From the NCBI GenBank assembly GCA_964572065.1, contig CAZNER010000001.1:1-64000 (forward strand): a DNA stretch of 64,000 nt, in the 5' to 3' direction. Source of the DNA: CAZNER01 sp964572065. Its GTDB lineage: Bacteria; Patescibacteriota; Dojkabacteria; JAHIVN01. A program made the translations under genes and the position numbers. The notes beneath the pieces were generated by a model that ran no database searches, was not told the DNA's origin, and saw nothing but the letters and a program-made list of their open reading frames with translations. This document shows, piece after piece, positions 6,742 through 15,752 of the stretch (position 1 is its first letter; every line of letters starts with the position of its first letter).

Positions 6742-6756
6742 TTAAATATACAAAAA
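6742..6756 (-). promoter_or_regulatory. TTTTTGTATATTTAA promoter-like element
   Basis: The minus strand reads TTTTTGTATATTTAA seven bases before the ATG of the 6514-6735 gene and just behind a terminator. If TATATT is the -10 box, transcription would begin at or within a base or two of the ATG. Confidence 0.5.
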
Positions 6757-6783
6757 GTATAAAAAAATTAAATACTTTCTCAT

Positions 6784-6819
6784 AAAAAACTGATACTTTT
6801 TTATATAAAAATATCAGTT
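6784..6819 (-). terminator. Rho-independent terminator
   Basis: Minus strand AACTGATA (6812-6819), a 16-base loop, then TATCAGTT (6788-6795), running into a T run. It follows the lysozyme gene at 6847 and ends that unit. A second, weaker AAGTAT/ATACTT hairpin lies just beyond it. Confidence 0.75.
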
Positions 6820-6846
6820 AAACGTAAATATACTGTAAAATTAAAA

Positions 6847-7455
6847 TTATATCAGGGAGTCCATAGCTTTTAACACCCTATTTCCGAAAATTTCCGGGTT
6901 TACCCCCCGTTTAATCGAATAATCGCCCACGTTATATGCCTTTATACCTAAAATCAGGTTTTTGTGTTTTATAATACGGTCTCTTAAATATAAAGAACCT
7001 ATTAAAACATTATAATAAGCATTATATAAGACATCTTTATAATATCTTATATTGTATTTTTCACACACTTCTTTTGCAGTAGAAGGTTTTACTTGCATTA
7101 ATCCGATAGCAGATTCATATTTCTTATCATAATATAATTTAGTTCTTTTACTTTTTACATCCGGCCTAAAATTAGATTCTATTTGTATCATGGCAATTAT
7201 TAATTTCCAATCTAGGGCTGTTATTGTAGATACCTGGTTTATAATAAAAGTCAAATATAAAGTAGATACCCCTTTTTGCTTTTCTATCAAACTAGCATAT
7301 ATCCTATAAAATTGTTCTTGACTTTTATTTCTTGGTAAAATTTGATAATATTTAAGAGAAAAACCAGTTTTAAAATATTCTAAAAAGGGGGAGGTATTTA
7401 CAGAAACAAAAATAAATAATATATATAAAAATGGATATAAAAATTTCATATTCAA
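6847..7455 (-). CDS. Lytic transglycosylase (SLT domain)
   Basis: A peptidoglycan-cleaving lysozyme-like enzyme of about 202 residues. A hydrophobic N-terminus (residues 4-19) looks like a signal peptide or membrane anchor. The goose-lysozyme-like core has the catalytic Glu in QIESNF (Glu93), GLMQ at 118-121 and AYNVG near 175, the standard order of the SLT family. It is the probable endolysin or a virion-associated muralytic enzyme. The signal sequence would make it a secreted lysin of SAR or Sec type. The first codon is TTG, overlapping the previous stop; an ATG two codons later (7447-7449) is an equally good start. Confidence 0.88.
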   Translation of the reverse strand: MNMKFLYPFLYILFIFVSVNTSPFLEYFKTGFSLKYYQILPRNKSQEQFYRIYASLIEKQKGVSTLYLTFIINQVSTITALDWKLIIAMIQIESNFRPDVKSKRTKLYYDKKYESAIGLMQVKPSTAKEVCEKYNIRYYKDVLYNAYYNVLIGSLYLRDRIIKHKNLILGIKAYNVGDYSIKRGVNPEIFGNRVLKAMDSLI

Positions 7456-7931
7456 AAAATACTTTTCTTTGTTAATAAAGTAATCACTTTTTTAATATAA
7501 ATATGGGGTCTTTTAAATTTCTCTTGATTTTTAAATCTCGTACATATAGGAGAACAATTTCCATATAATAAACATTGAGTATCTTTTGGGATTTTAGTAC
7601 CCGATAAAACGTAAGTAATATCTTTATTGTGTAAAGAAAAAATACAATTAGAACATTTTTCAAAAAGTTTTCTACTGCAATTTCTATACATCTTAAAAAA
7701 TTTATATTCCTTTTCTAGAAAATATCTTTCCATATCAGTTTCAAAATATTCATACAAATTTTCACGTTTATGGGCAACATAACTAGAAGCAAAAGTAGAA
7801 GTAAAAGAAAACAAACTAGTACCTTCTTCTGCTTCATATCTAGTAGTAAAATAAGAAACAACAGAAGGTACTATATAATCCGGAATCTTTATAAGCTCTC
7901 GTTGGGTTAAAATGGTGTTTTGAATATTCAA
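7452..7931 (-). CDS. Cys-containing hypothetical protein, TTG start (159 aa)
   Basis: Starts with TTG seven bases after a GGGAG ribosome site. The middle has a cysteine cluster (NCSRKLFEKCSNC, then QCLLYGNCSPIC) that could hold a metal. The N-terminal third is rich in Ser and Thr. It overlaps the lysozyme gene by four bases. No family recognised. Confidence 0.7.
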   Translation of the reverse strand: MNIQNTILTQRELIKIPDYIVPSVVSYFTTRYEAEEGTSLFSFTSTFASSYVAHKRENLYEYFETDMERYFLEKEYKFFKMYRNCSRKLFEKCSNCIFSLHNKDITYVLSGTKIPKDTQCLLYGNCSPICTRFKNQEKFKRPHIYIKKVITLLTKKSIF

Positions 7932-7951
7932 TATATAACTCCCATTAATTT

Positions 7952-7965
7952 AAATTATACAAAAA
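7952..7965 (-). promoter_or_regulatory. TTTTTGTATAATTT promoter-like element
   Basis: A variant of the recurring element. It lies about 20 bases before the TTG start at 7931, leaving room for the GGGAG site, so this unit would have a short 5' leader. Confidence 0.45.
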
Positions 7966-7976
7966 TTTAATAATTA

Positions 7977-8162
7977 TCAAGTCAATTTCCGCATATTTAA
8001 ATGGGCATTAATAGTTACATCAGGAGTAGCTTTGTTGGGTTTATCAAGGGGAGATTTACGATATGGTTTATCAGGGGGACCTTCGGGTTGTCCTTTTCGA
8101 GGATCATTTACAGTATTCCAAAGATTTTCTAATGTTCTATTTATATTAGGATTTTCATTCAT
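7977..8162 (-). CDS. Proline-rich small protein (61 aa)
   Basis: A polar, proline- and lysine-rich, probably disordered peptide (PEGPPDKPYRKSPLDKPNK). It overlaps the end of the large 596-residue gene as ATGA, so it is translated by coupling. It may be a small virion or scaffold-associated protein by context. No family recognised. Confidence 0.65.
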   Translation of the reverse strand: MNENPNINRTLENLWNTVNDPRKGQPEGPPDKPYRKSPLDKPNKATPDVTINAHLNMRKLT

Positions 8163-9916
8163 GCTTTAAAAGCCTTTAAAATTTTAAATACATCTTTTTG
8201 ATATTTCAAACTATTATTACTTTTCTTAATTTTTTTAGATAATTCTTTAAGCCAATTTAAAGCTTTTTGTTTTTCTGGCCCCTCCTCCATTTGCTGTACT
8301 TTTTCATAATAATTAATAACTTCATCAGCGCTTGGTAAAGCCGTTTGCTCAAATAAATCCTGAACTTCTTTTGTAATTTGCTGTCTCTCTTTTTTCGATT
8401 GTTCTAAAACTTCATTTAATGGTCTAACTTTTGACCAATCTTTAACTTCAGATAAAGGTATTTCTTTTACCTGTCCAAAAAGCATTTCTGTAAATAAGTC
8501 TAATTGTTGTTTACTAAGAGGTTTATATTTCCTTAATATATCACCGGAATATTGAAAGTGCCTAGTAATGCCTATTTGTTCAAGAAGATTATAAATGTCC
8601 TCGGCAGAAAGATCCGTTAATGATAATTCTAATTCATTAAATTCTTGACTTTCCTCCCCATAATATTTTTCCGCCGCTTCTAAAACAGTATCCATTAAAT
8701 CTACGTGTTTAGATAGGGCAGTAAAATTTTTCCAAATATATTTCGCCGCCTCTTCTGGTGCCTCAGGTAAAGAAGAAATACTGCCCGCAAACACTTGATT
8801 ACCTTCTGGATTTACCATAATAAAATGATCTGTCTTTTCAGGATCTTCAATTGCTACATAACCAAGCGGTAAAGAAATTCTCTCTACCCAATTAAAAACA
8901 GATGCCCTCTTTGATTGTATTGGTGGTTGATTACTTTCTGGTCCTGATATTGTTTTTTCAGAATCCACCCTCGTAAATCCCTTCTCTAATCTTATATCTT
9001 TAGGAGCCGTGAGATAATCTAAAACGTTATATTGTTTCCACGCTTCTGCTTGACTACTAAAAGAAGATTCCGCAACAACATCCTTCTTATTATTTAAAAC
9101 TTGTACAAAAGTTCTTTGTCTAATACCGGATACAGGAACTGGTATTTTTTCTAATTTTCGTTCTATGTTTTGTTTTTCTTCTTCTGTCGTTTTTGTAACT
9201 ATAATTTTGTATTCCCCTCCTGGTACATCATTACGAGCAAGGGGTTTATCTCCCACCCTTTCTTCCGCCACTTTATTTACCCTTTGATTGTTAGAAGCTA
9301 CACCCATCAACTCTCTGTATTTTTGAAGTATACCTTGTGCGTTGAAATTAGTAAAACCTCGACTCGCCGCCTCTTCTGTAATTAAAGGTAACAAATTAGT
9401 TATACTAGGCGGTACTTCTTTTTTATTCCCTTTTTGAATAGCCTTTTGTACCATTTCAACTATTTCTTTAATAGCTTCTTTTTCTGTAAAAGACTGTTTA
9501 GCTATAGCAGGTTTAGAAGGTAACAATTTTTGTACCCACTCCCAAACTGTATCAGTTAATTCAGGAGCAGCTTTATAATATTGTAAATAATTTTTCACAT
9601 GAGTTGGCGTTATAGCTGTGGGCTCTTGCCCTATAGTTTTTAAAAACTGTACCGCAATATATTTTGGATGTACCGCTTTCTTTGTAAAATTTAGATAGCC
9701 TTTATTAGCTTGTAATATATCATAACTGGGCATCTGATGCATATTCTTGGGTTTATTATATTCATCTTTATTTAACCACGTAGCCACATTTTGATCTTCG
9801 TCATCCCAATTCGTAGGTGTATAAGAAGTAACATCGTAAGTATCCGCAGATTCAAGAGCTTGTTTTTGACGTAATCTAGAAAAAATAGCCCCCGCTCTTT
9901 TTAATTTATTATTCAC
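8159..9916 (-). CDS. Large hypothetical, possible virion protein
   Basis: About 585 residues, mainly helical, with long charged segments in the last 150 residues and no recognised domain. I chose GTG at 9914-9916 because it lies seven bases after an AAGGAGG site; ATG at 9920-9922 is only one base from that site. The frame is open to 9949. The region about residues 335-395 reads like a compact beta domain (NWVERISLPLGYVAIEDPEK, FIMVNPEGNQVFAGS). With the large genes at 20703 and 22984 it forms a set of long proteins with no enzymatic motifs. Virion structure or ejected internal proteins are the likely roles, by context only. Confidence 0.7.
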   Translation of the reverse strand: MNNKLKRAGAIFSRLRQKQALESADTYDVTSYTPTNWDDEDQNVATWLNKDEYNKPKNMHQMPSYDILQANKGYLNFTKKAVHPKYIAVQFLKTIGQEPTAITPTHVKNYLQYYKAAPELTDTVWEWVQKLLPSKPAIAKQSFTEKEAIKEIVEMVQKAIQKGNKKEVPPSITNLLPLITEEAASRGFTNFNAQGILQKYRELMGVASNNQRVNKVAEERVGDKPLARNDVPGGEYKIIVTKTTEEEKQNIERKLEKIPVPVSGIRQRTFVQVLNNKKDVVAESSFSSQAEAWKQYNVLDYLTAPKDIRLEKGFTRVDSEKTISGPESNQPPIQSKRASVFNWVERISLPLGYVAIEDPEKTDHFIMVNPEGNQVFAGSISSLPEAPEEAAKYIWKNFTALSKHVDLMDTVLEAAEKYYGEESQEFNELELSLTDLSAEDIYNLLEQIGITRHFQYSGDILRKYKPLSKQQLDLFTEMLFGQVKEIPLSEVKDWSKVRPLNEVLEQSKKERQQITKEVQDLFEQTALPSADEVINYYEKVQQMEEGPEKQKALNWLKELSKKIKKSNNSLKYQKDVFKILKAFKA

Positions 9917-10328
9917 TATCATGCCTCCTTTTAAAACCTTCCTTAGCATCTATCCTTTCAAATCGATATATTGGATGTTTTCTATAATTTACAATCATGC
10001 AATCTTTTATAGTAATAATTAATTCCCCAAAATTCAAAGCATCCAACTCTTTCATTATAATATCAAAAAATTCTTTATTAGTTTGCTTTTCTATATCTGA
10101 TAAAGGTTTTTTAAATATACGTACAATTTTTCCATTTTCTTTTTTATACTCAGCATCAGGTACAGAATCCACAGACCGAATTAATCTCTTATGTTTAGAA
10201 ATAGTAATAATACCAGAACGCATATTAAAAACTAATCGTTTTAATATATTCTTTTTATCTTGTTCTGATACTTTCTCTTCTTGTGATAAAGGTATAGGTC
10301 TTAATACCTTTTCCTGGTTACTATTCAA
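9909..10328 (-). CDS. DUF2292-like small protein (139 aa)
   Basis: TTG start behind a GGAAG site. The C-terminal third (ELDALNFGELIITIKD, then MIVNYRKHPIYRFE) matches the strand-rich pattern of the DUF2292/YezD family, whose function is unknown. The N-terminal part is a charged linker with a KRLVFNMRSGIITISKH segment. It precedes the 596-residue gene in the same unit. Confidence 0.6.
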   Translation of the reverse strand: MNSNQEKVLRPIPLSQEEKVSEQDKKNILKRLVFNMRSGIITISKHKRLIRSVDSVPDAEYKKENGKIVRIFKKPLSDIEKQTNKEFFDIIMKELDALNFGELIITIKDCMIVNYRKHPIYRFERIDAKEGFKRRHDSE

Positions 10329-10351
10329 AGGTTCTTCCTTTATATAAGCAG

Positions 10352-10391
10352 AATAAAAGCCTTAAATATATTTATATATAAATAAGGCTTT
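10352..10391 (-). terminator. Rho-independent terminator candidate
   Basis: Minus strand AAAGCCTTA (10383-10391), an AT-rich loop of 18 bases, then TAAGGCTTT (10356-10364), followed by a short T stretch. It lies after the QueD-fusion gene (10429) and before the next start, and so closes the NrdJ-to-QueD unit. Confidence 0.6.
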
Positions 10392-10428
10392 GTAACCAGA
10401 AAATCAACATAAATCAATAAAAATACAG

Positions 10429-11397
10429 TTATCGATTTCTAGGTTCGTTAGGAGATTCATAAGGAAATTCTACCCATGCATCAACCCAGTTACGAATAAA
10501 AGTAGTACCTATTTCATAACCACATGAATTTTCTATCTGTTGTTTGAGAAATTCCCCATTTAACCAGCCAGGTTGACCTCTTCCGAACATAGCTATATAA
10601 TTAAATATCCTTTTTTTAGAAAAAGCTGATATTTTAAAAATGTCTTGTAAAAGATTTTTTACAGTATGACCTGTATGCCAAATGTCATCAACAATCCATA
10701 TCTCATAAAAAATGGGTATTTTTTGTATTTCCGACTCATGATGTATCACAAATAATTTATCTATATTTAACTTATGAGCTAAAATATTAGCCAAAACAGC
10801 CCCGCCTCGAGGAACACCAAAAAGAACTATTTTGTTGTTTTTTACGGCTTCTAGCGTTTTTAAATAACTAACCATATTATCTACGTATTTATTATAACGT
10901 TCCCATGATATTACTATTTTATCATCTTTGTTTTGTAATTGGGTTTCTTCTTTTTTATAATGTATTTCTTTTTCTGGGTAATACGTAGCATAAGATGTAG
11001 GTGTTTCATATATAGTTACTTTTTTTACAATTATTTCCAAGTTTTCTTTTTCCAAACGATCTATTAACCGAATATAAATAAATCTAGCTAAATTTTCTGA
11101 GGTAGGATTAGTTAAATATTCAGGTAATACAAAATATTTACTTGTTGCTGTTTTTTGTATTATAGAATCTTTTTCATTAGAAGAAATATATGCATGATCT
11201 AATAAATTTATAATAGGTTTCATTAAATCTTTTAAAATAGTAAAATCAAGAACCATACCATCATTGTTTAATTCTGTTGCCCCTAATGTTATTAATACTT
11301 TAAAAGTATGACCATGTACAGACTTACATTTACTTTCATAGGGTAAAGCTAATCTATGCGCCGCATCAAAAGTGAATTCTTTTGTAACTGTATACAC
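10429..11397 (-). CDS. queD: QueD fused to a phosphoribosyltransferase-fold domain
   Basis: The N-terminal domain (about 1-145) is 6-carboxy-5,6,7,8-tetrahydropterin synthase. It has FDAAHRL with His14, the Cys24 nucleophile, the HGH zinc ligands (28-30), the LDHAY box (Asp67, His68) and Glu131 in YETPTS. QueD turns dihydroneopterin triphosphate into CPH4, the second step to preQ0. A second domain (about 165-320) has FGVPRGGAVLA, the PRPP-binding IVDDIWHTGHT (235-245) and a late WVEFPYE, as in purine-type phosphoribosyltransferases. Usual QueD is 120-150 residues, so this is a true two-domain fusion in one frame. GTG start behind AGGAGG. It is separate from QueE, DpdA and FolE (37104-39696) and shares a unit with QueC. 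Confidence 0.9.
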   Translation of the reverse strand: MYTVTKEFTFDAAHRLALPYESKCKSVHGHTFKVLITLGATELNNDGMVLDFTILKDLMKPIINLLDHAYISSNEKDSIIQKTATSKYFVLPEYLTNPTSENLARFIYIRLIDRLEKENLEIIVKKVTIYETPTSYATYYPEKEIHYKKEETQLQNKDDKIVISWERYNKYVDNMVSYLKTLEAVKNNKIVLFGVPRGGAVLANILAHKLNIDKLFVIHHESEIQKIPIFYEIWIVDDIWHTGHTVKNLLQDIFKISAFSKKRIFNYIAMFGRGQPGWLNGEFLKQQIENSCGYEIGTTFIRNWVDAWVEFPYESPNEPRNR

Positions 11398-11408
11398 TTA
11401 TTTACCTC

Positions 11409-12161
11409 CTATATATTTTTTGTTAATTGAAATTTTTCATATACTACAAATTTATTTTTATCTTTTTCGTTTATAAAAATAGTAGGTGTTAACAATTCTT
11501 TTACAAAAATAATTGTATTATCTTCTTGCAACTTCTTTTCTTCTTTTGATAATGCAGCAATAACAACATCTTCAATATTATCTAAAGTGTTTATATCATA
11601 AGGACCTACCTTAATCTCAAATAATTCTTTTTTACCTTTTTGTTCTTTTACATTAAAATCATTCATCAATCCAAACTTTAATTTATTCTTATCGAACTTT
11701 TTTAATTCTGCTTGTTTTTCTTCTGTTTTTACTATCTGATTTATATCAGTAAATCTTTTATAAGGACTTCTAAGTGTACTTTTTATATACAATTCTTCTA
11801 AAGCTTTCTTACTTAAAAAATATTGTCCTTTCTTTTCTATATCCTTAAAACCGGCTTTAGATGGTTTATTCTTATTTTCTTTCTGCTTTTTATCTTCTTC
11901 TGGTTTTTCAAAATTATTAATTATTTGTTGTTTATTATCTACCTCTTGTATTTTATCTTCTTTGTTTTTAGTTATTGCCCCATAAGATAACTGTAAATCA
12001 ACCAAAGGGGCATAACCTGGTTTATATTGTATAGACAAAGATTGTATATTTCTAGAATCCATATTAGCCCCATAACTCATAACTCTTATAGAATAATCAC
12101 TTAAAATATGAAAACTAAATTGTTCCGATAATTGATCTATTGATTCTTTTTGTTTTTTCAT
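11409..12161 (-). CDS. Hypothetical protein with charged linker (250 aa)
   Basis: The N-terminal 60 residues (FHILSDYSIRVMSYGANMD, LSIQYKPGYAPLVDLQLSYG) look like a small beta domain. A long Lys/Glu/Asn linker and a mixed C-terminal domain follow. No family recognised. Its position between the terminase and other large unknown genes suggests a structural or assembly role. Confidence 0.7.
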   Translation of the reverse strand: MKKQKESIDQLSEQFSFHILSDYSIRVMSYGANMDSRNIQSLSIQYKPGYAPLVDLQLSYGAITKNKEDKIQEVDNKQQIINNFEKPEEDKKQKENKNKPSKAGFKDIEKKGQYFLSKKALEELYIKSTLRSPYKRFTDINQIVKTEEKQAELKKFDKNKLKFGLMNDFNVKEQKGKKELFEIKVGPYDINTLDNIEDVVIAALSKEEKKLQEDNTIIFVKELLTPTIFINEKDKNKFVVYEKFQLTKNI

Positions 12162-12706
12162 TTTGTAATAATCCTTGAAAGATTAATTCTTACAAACAAT
12201 TCAGGACCCGAAACAAAAAAAGCATATTCTTGTTTCATGGGATTTAAAAAAATAGTTCCAATAAGTTTCGGTTGCGGAAAAATATAAACCATGTTATCTG
12301 GAATTTGGGTGGTTTTAAGAATCCTACAAGAAACTACCTCATGCATCAAATCAGTCCTCGTAGGATGTACTAGAGCGTATTGGGGTACAATACTTAATCT
12401 TCCTAGATAATAAAAAGCATCAGATACTTTAGAAACTGTGGTAACTTCTGAAACTTTACTTATTAACTTAAAAAATAACTCATCCCTTAAAGCCTCTTTT
12501 CCTTTTTCATCTTTAATCCATGGTAATTCACAACCCTTTATTGCTTCTATTGGTCTATTATATTGTTTAATACTTTTAGAAGCATCAATACCGTAAGCTA
12601 ATCTACCTACAGGTTTAGCAAATAAAAGTTCTTCTTCTTTATATTCTTTAGTTAAAGTTAATAAGTCTAGCAAAGATTGACAAAAACCAAATTTAATATC
12701 TGACAT
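12158..12706 (-). CDS. Hypothetical protein near terminase (182 aa)
   Basis: A helical first half and a strand-rich second half (SIVPQYALVHPTRTDLMHEV, PDNMVYIFPQPKLIGTIFL, AFFVSGPELFVRINL). The second half loosely recalls the P-domain pattern of capsid-type proteins, but the protein is too short for a capsid protein and I do not claim one. A strong AAGGGGG site precedes the ATG, and it overlaps the next gene by four bases. Confidence 0.7.
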   Translation of the reverse strand: MSDIKFGFCQSLLDLLTLTKEYKEEELLFAKPVGRLAYGIDASKSIKQYNRPIEAIKGCELPWIKDEKGKEALRDELFFKLISKVSEVTTVSKVSDAFYYLGRLSIVPQYALVHPTRTDLMHEVVSCRILKTTQIPDNMVYIFPQPKLIGTIFLNPMKQEYAFFVSGPELFVRINLSRIITK

Positions 12707-12720
12707 AAATTACCCCCTTT

Positions 12721-12876
12721 CTATTTAGTACAAGTCTTTATAGCTTCGATTCCTCCGCGTTCTTTTAAATCTTTCAATATCTCAATTAGTTTATCTTCTC
12801 CATAAATTCTAATAAGCATTTTAAAAATTATCCAATCCGTAAAATGTATTCCTTTGTAATCAAGATATTGCGCCAT
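12721..12876 (-). CDS. Small hypothetical protein (51 aa)
   Basis: ATG at 12874-12876 immediately behind AGGAGG. A 51-residue helical protein (HFTDWIIFKMLIRIYGEDKL, then IEILKDLKERGG). It lies just downstream of the terminase gene, filling the gap. Function unknown. Confidence 0.75.
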   Translation of the reverse strand: MAQYLDYKGIHFTDWIIFKMLIRIYGEDKLIEILKDLKERGGIEAIKTCTK

Positions 12877-12878
12877 CC

Positions 12879-14783
12879 TTACCTCCTAAATCTTCTATCT
12901 CTAAGTCCCGCAGCTGTAGTTGGGGGTCCTCCACCTCTACTACTTCCAGCAACAGGTTTTAAACCTCCATAACCTGGTAAAGAAGAACCAGTTACCGGAC
13001 TTAACGTAGTTGATTTTGGTTGCGGTCGTACTCCCGCCTGTAATAACTTCTTATAAAAATCTACACCTTGTATAGCATATTGTTCTAATAAATATACAAG
13101 ATTTGCAGAAACATCAGCAAAGTCGTCCGTAGTAACTGGACCAGAATCTGGATGTTTATAAGTAACGCTATTACCAGACACTATTTCTTGCAAATATGCC
13201 AATTCTAACAAACAAGTATCTATCCAATGATATTCTGTGTTTTGTTCAATGCCATAAAAATGTACTGTCTCTAAATTAAGTTTTTGAAAAAAGGCTCCAT
13301 ACATCTTTGCTTTATAAGCATTCGTAAAAGTTGTTTCTAATGCTGGTAAATGTAGTTGTTGAAATTTCGCAATAGAAGAAGCACTATTATATTGGTCATA
13401 AGCAATCAATACAACATTTCTTAATCTACTTACTAAATCTAAAATAAATTGATCTACGACAAGTGGGTTTACAGGTATGGCATTTAAAAAACCTCCTTGA
13501 TCTTGTATAGTAGGTTCGAAACCGTGTAACCCATCAACATAATAATGATAAGTATCCTGATCTATTTCTGCATGTCCCCAACCTACTGCGTATGTATCAG
13601 ATGTGGGATCTGAACCTTTTGCTGGGTCTAAAGTTATAATATATTTATGCTCTATTCTTCCAGTAAGTAAAATGGGTTTATCTTTAATAGGTAATTTGGA
13701 TAATTTTTCAGTAGGTAAAAAAGAACCTGCAGGGTCTAAAAATTCAGCTCCATATTCTGATCTATAACCTCTTGGATCTTCTTTCTTTTCTTCTTGTAAA
13801 TCTTCTTCTGCAATATGTGGATTAGCCCTCCAAGTTTCAGCCTGTATTGCTAAAACTGATAAACTTTCAAAACTTTCTTGATATAAACTATAACATCTAC
13901 CACCTTTTTCTCGTGGAGTACTTAAAGCTATAATTTTACCATCTTTACCAAAAGTTTTTACAGACGGAGTTAATGCTCTGTATACTTCTACATCAGTTTG
14001 GTTAGAACCTGCCTCTATTTGTTTTGTTTTACCACTTTTTATTTTAGCTCTCAAAAAATGGGCAAACTCATCAAAAATAATTAACAATGCAGTAACCCCT
14101 CTTGAACCTCTAGCAGTAGTCGATATACACCATAATAAAATAGTACCTCGTACATAATTTTCTCTCTGCTCTCCCCTTTTGCGCAAAGCATTCCGTTCTT
14201 GAATTCTTCTATTATGTAAAGCATCGCGAGGTGTAAACAGTCTTAATTCTGTTTCTGAATCTTTATCGAAATCCAGATAATCATTAAAAAAAGCACAATT
14301 CTTTAAAAAAGCTTTAGCTCTCCTAAATACTTGTTTTGCTTGCCTTTCATTAGAAGCACAATTCATTAAACATATTTCATCATCTTCAATAATTCCATAA
14401 TATTTTTGCGGATTTCCTTTTTTTATTAACTTATAAGCCTCATAACATAAAACTAAAGCTACAAGTGAAGTCTTTCCAGATCTTCTACCTATAACTAAAA
14501 CAAGTATTCGAAAAGGTATGGTCGCATTAACATACTTCATTAAATCAACACGCCAACGAGCTTTTACATAAACAATAAAAGCTTTTTCCTCTTCTGTAAA
14601 AGGATATTTATCTACTACTTTATAATATAATTTTAAACAAACAGATTGCCAAGGAAATAAAGAAAGATGTAAAAAAGAAGGAGATGTGGTAAATTCTATA
14701 ATATCTACTACATCATCATGCGGCTTTTCTGCGGTGTCTATTTCTCGTATACGTTTCTTAAAATAATCTGAACCTACAGACAT
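12879..14783 (-). CDS. terL: Terminase large subunit
   Basis: The DNA-packaging motor, 634 residues. The ATPase domain has the Walker A variant GRRSGKTS (99-106) and a Walker B in LLIIFDEFAHF (about residue 235). The RNase H-like nuclease domain follows: YIITLDPAKGSDPTSDTYAVGW (first Asp), LIAYDQYNSAS (second acidic site) and TTDDFADVSANL (last Asp). These are the classical TerL elements in order. The C-terminus is a Gly/Pro-rich tail. It confirms that the window is a tailed-phage genome. It sits behind QueC in the NrdJ unit, an unusual placing away from recognisable portal or capsid genes. Confidence 0.95.
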   Translation of the reverse strand: MSVGSDYFKKRIREIDTAEKPHDDVVDIIEFTTSPSFLHLSLFPWQSVCLKLYYKVVDKYPFTEEEKAFIVYVKARWRVDLMKYVNATIPFRILVLVIGRRSGKTSLVALVLCYEAYKLIKKGNPQKYYGIIEDDEICLMNCASNERQAKQVFRRAKAFLKNCAFFNDYLDFDKDSETELRLFTPRDALHNRRIQERNALRKRGEQRENYVRGTILLWCISTTARGSRGVTALLIIFDEFAHFLRAKIKSGKTKQIEAGSNQTDVEVYRALTPSVKTFGKDGKIIALSTPREKGGRCYSLYQESFESLSVLAIQAETWRANPHIAEEDLQEEKKEDPRGYRSEYGAEFLDPAGSFLPTEKLSKLPIKDKPILLTGRIEHKYIITLDPAKGSDPTSDTYAVGWGHAEIDQDTYHYYVDGLHGFEPTIQDQGGFLNAIPVNPLVVDQFILDLVSRLRNVVLIAYDQYNSASSIAKFQQLHLPALETTFTNAYKAKMYGAFFQKLNLETVHFYGIEQNTEYHWIDTCLLELAYLQEIVSGNSVTYKHPDSGPVTTDDFADVSANLVYLLEQYAIQGVDFYKKLLQAGVRPQPKSTTLSPVTGSSLPGYGGLKPVAGSSRGGGPPTTAAGLRDRRFRR

Positions 14784-14798
14784 AATTATTTCTTATAA

Positions 14799-15461
14799 CT
14801 AATAACTAAAAATCGGATCTTCTATATTATTAGCTTTAAAAGCCTCCACCCTTTCAATGCAAGCAGGACATTTACCGCAAGGTGGTCGTAACCCATTATA
14901 ACAAGAATGGGTAAATTCGTAAGGAACTTTTAAATCTAAACCTTTTTTAATTATTTCTTTTTTTGTTATATTAATATAAGGAGTAAATATAGTTAAATAA
15001 TATTTCGAAGGTCCGTAAGTAGACCCGGCATTTAAGGTTTGTTGTAATAAACTATAATAATTAGTTCTACAATCTCTATAAGCATCATAATCTTCTTTAC
15101 AAGGAGTAATATAAATTTGTTCAATATTATGTACTTCTGCAAAAGCTGCGGCATAAGACAATAAAATAGTATTACGAAAAGGTACTACCGTTTTAACTTG
15201 TTTTTTCATCGAAGTGGGTACCTCTTGTTTTATATCTACAAGTGGAGAACCCCCTATTTGTGATAAATTTATATTCAATATGTTAAAAGGTACTTTATTC
15301 ATATCACATAACTTTTTTGCATACCGCAACTCTACCCTATGTCGCTGATTATAATCAAAACCCAAAGCCGTAATTTTTAAATCCCTATTATATAATAAAT
15401 CATATAATAAAGTACTGGAATCCATACCTCCCGATAATAGTAATAAACATTTATCTGCCAT
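14799..15461 (-). CDS. queC: 7-cyano-7-deazaguanine synthase (QueC)
   Basis: Converts 7-carboxy-7-deazaguanine to preQ0 with ATP and ammonia. The PP-loop SGGMDS is at about residues 10-15, and the zinc-binding C-terminal cluster reads SCYNGLRPPCGKCPAC. About 220 residues, the normal length. I chose the ATG at 15459-15461, which is six bases after GGAG; an ATG two codons upstream touches that site. It overlaps the preceding gene by 11 bases and is followed by the terminase gene. Together with QueD, QueE and FolE it makes the preQ0 route complete. Confidence 0.95.
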   Translation of the reverse strand: MADKCLLLLSGGMDSSTLLYDLLYNRDLKITALGFDYNQRHRVELRYAKKLCDMNKVPFNILNINLSQIGGSPLVDIKQEVPTSMKKQVKTVVPFRNTILLSYAAAFAEVHNIEQIYITPCKEDYDAYRDCRTNYYSLLQQTLNAGSTYGPSKYYLTIFTPYINITKKEIIKKGLDLKVPYEFTHSCYNGLRPPCGKCPACIERVEAFKANNIEDPIFSY

Positions 15462-15750
15462 TTTCATCTCCGGGAAAAGTTGTAATATTAGTATTTACAT
15501 ATTTAAATCTTTCTAAAGCCCATTCAATACCTTTAATAAAACCTACTAACTCCTCTGTTGGTACTCCTTTATATTTAATCTCAAAGTTTGGAGTAAATTC
15601 CCCAAGTAACTTAGTATTTCCCGCTTGTTTAGCGTGTCGATAACCTAAAACTGTCTGCATAGAATCTACTTCCATTTGACAATCTAAAGTAAATTGATTG
15701 GTTTTTCTTTTTGTTAATTCTTGTTCCCTTTCTAATTCCGTCATAAACAT
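15451..15750 (-). CDS. Hypothetical protein (99 aa)
   Basis: The ATG at 15748-15750 lies five bases after AGGAGG, so I prefer it to the GTG at 15756. The protein is charged and helical, with LGYRHAKQAGNTKLLGEF and a C-terminal VGFIKGIEWALERFKYV helix. It lies in the NrdJ-QueC-TerL unit. No family recognised. Confidence 0.7.
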   Translation of the reverse strand: MFMTELEREQELTKRKTNQFTLDCQMEVDSMQTVLGYRHAKQAGNTKLLGEFTPNFEIKYKGVPTEELVGFIKGIEWALERFKYVNTNITTFPGDENGR

Positions 15751-15752
15751 AA

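Noticed and set aside
12158..12706. Capsid protein
   Set aside because: Some strand patterns recall capsid domains, but 182 residues is too short and no decisive motif is seen.
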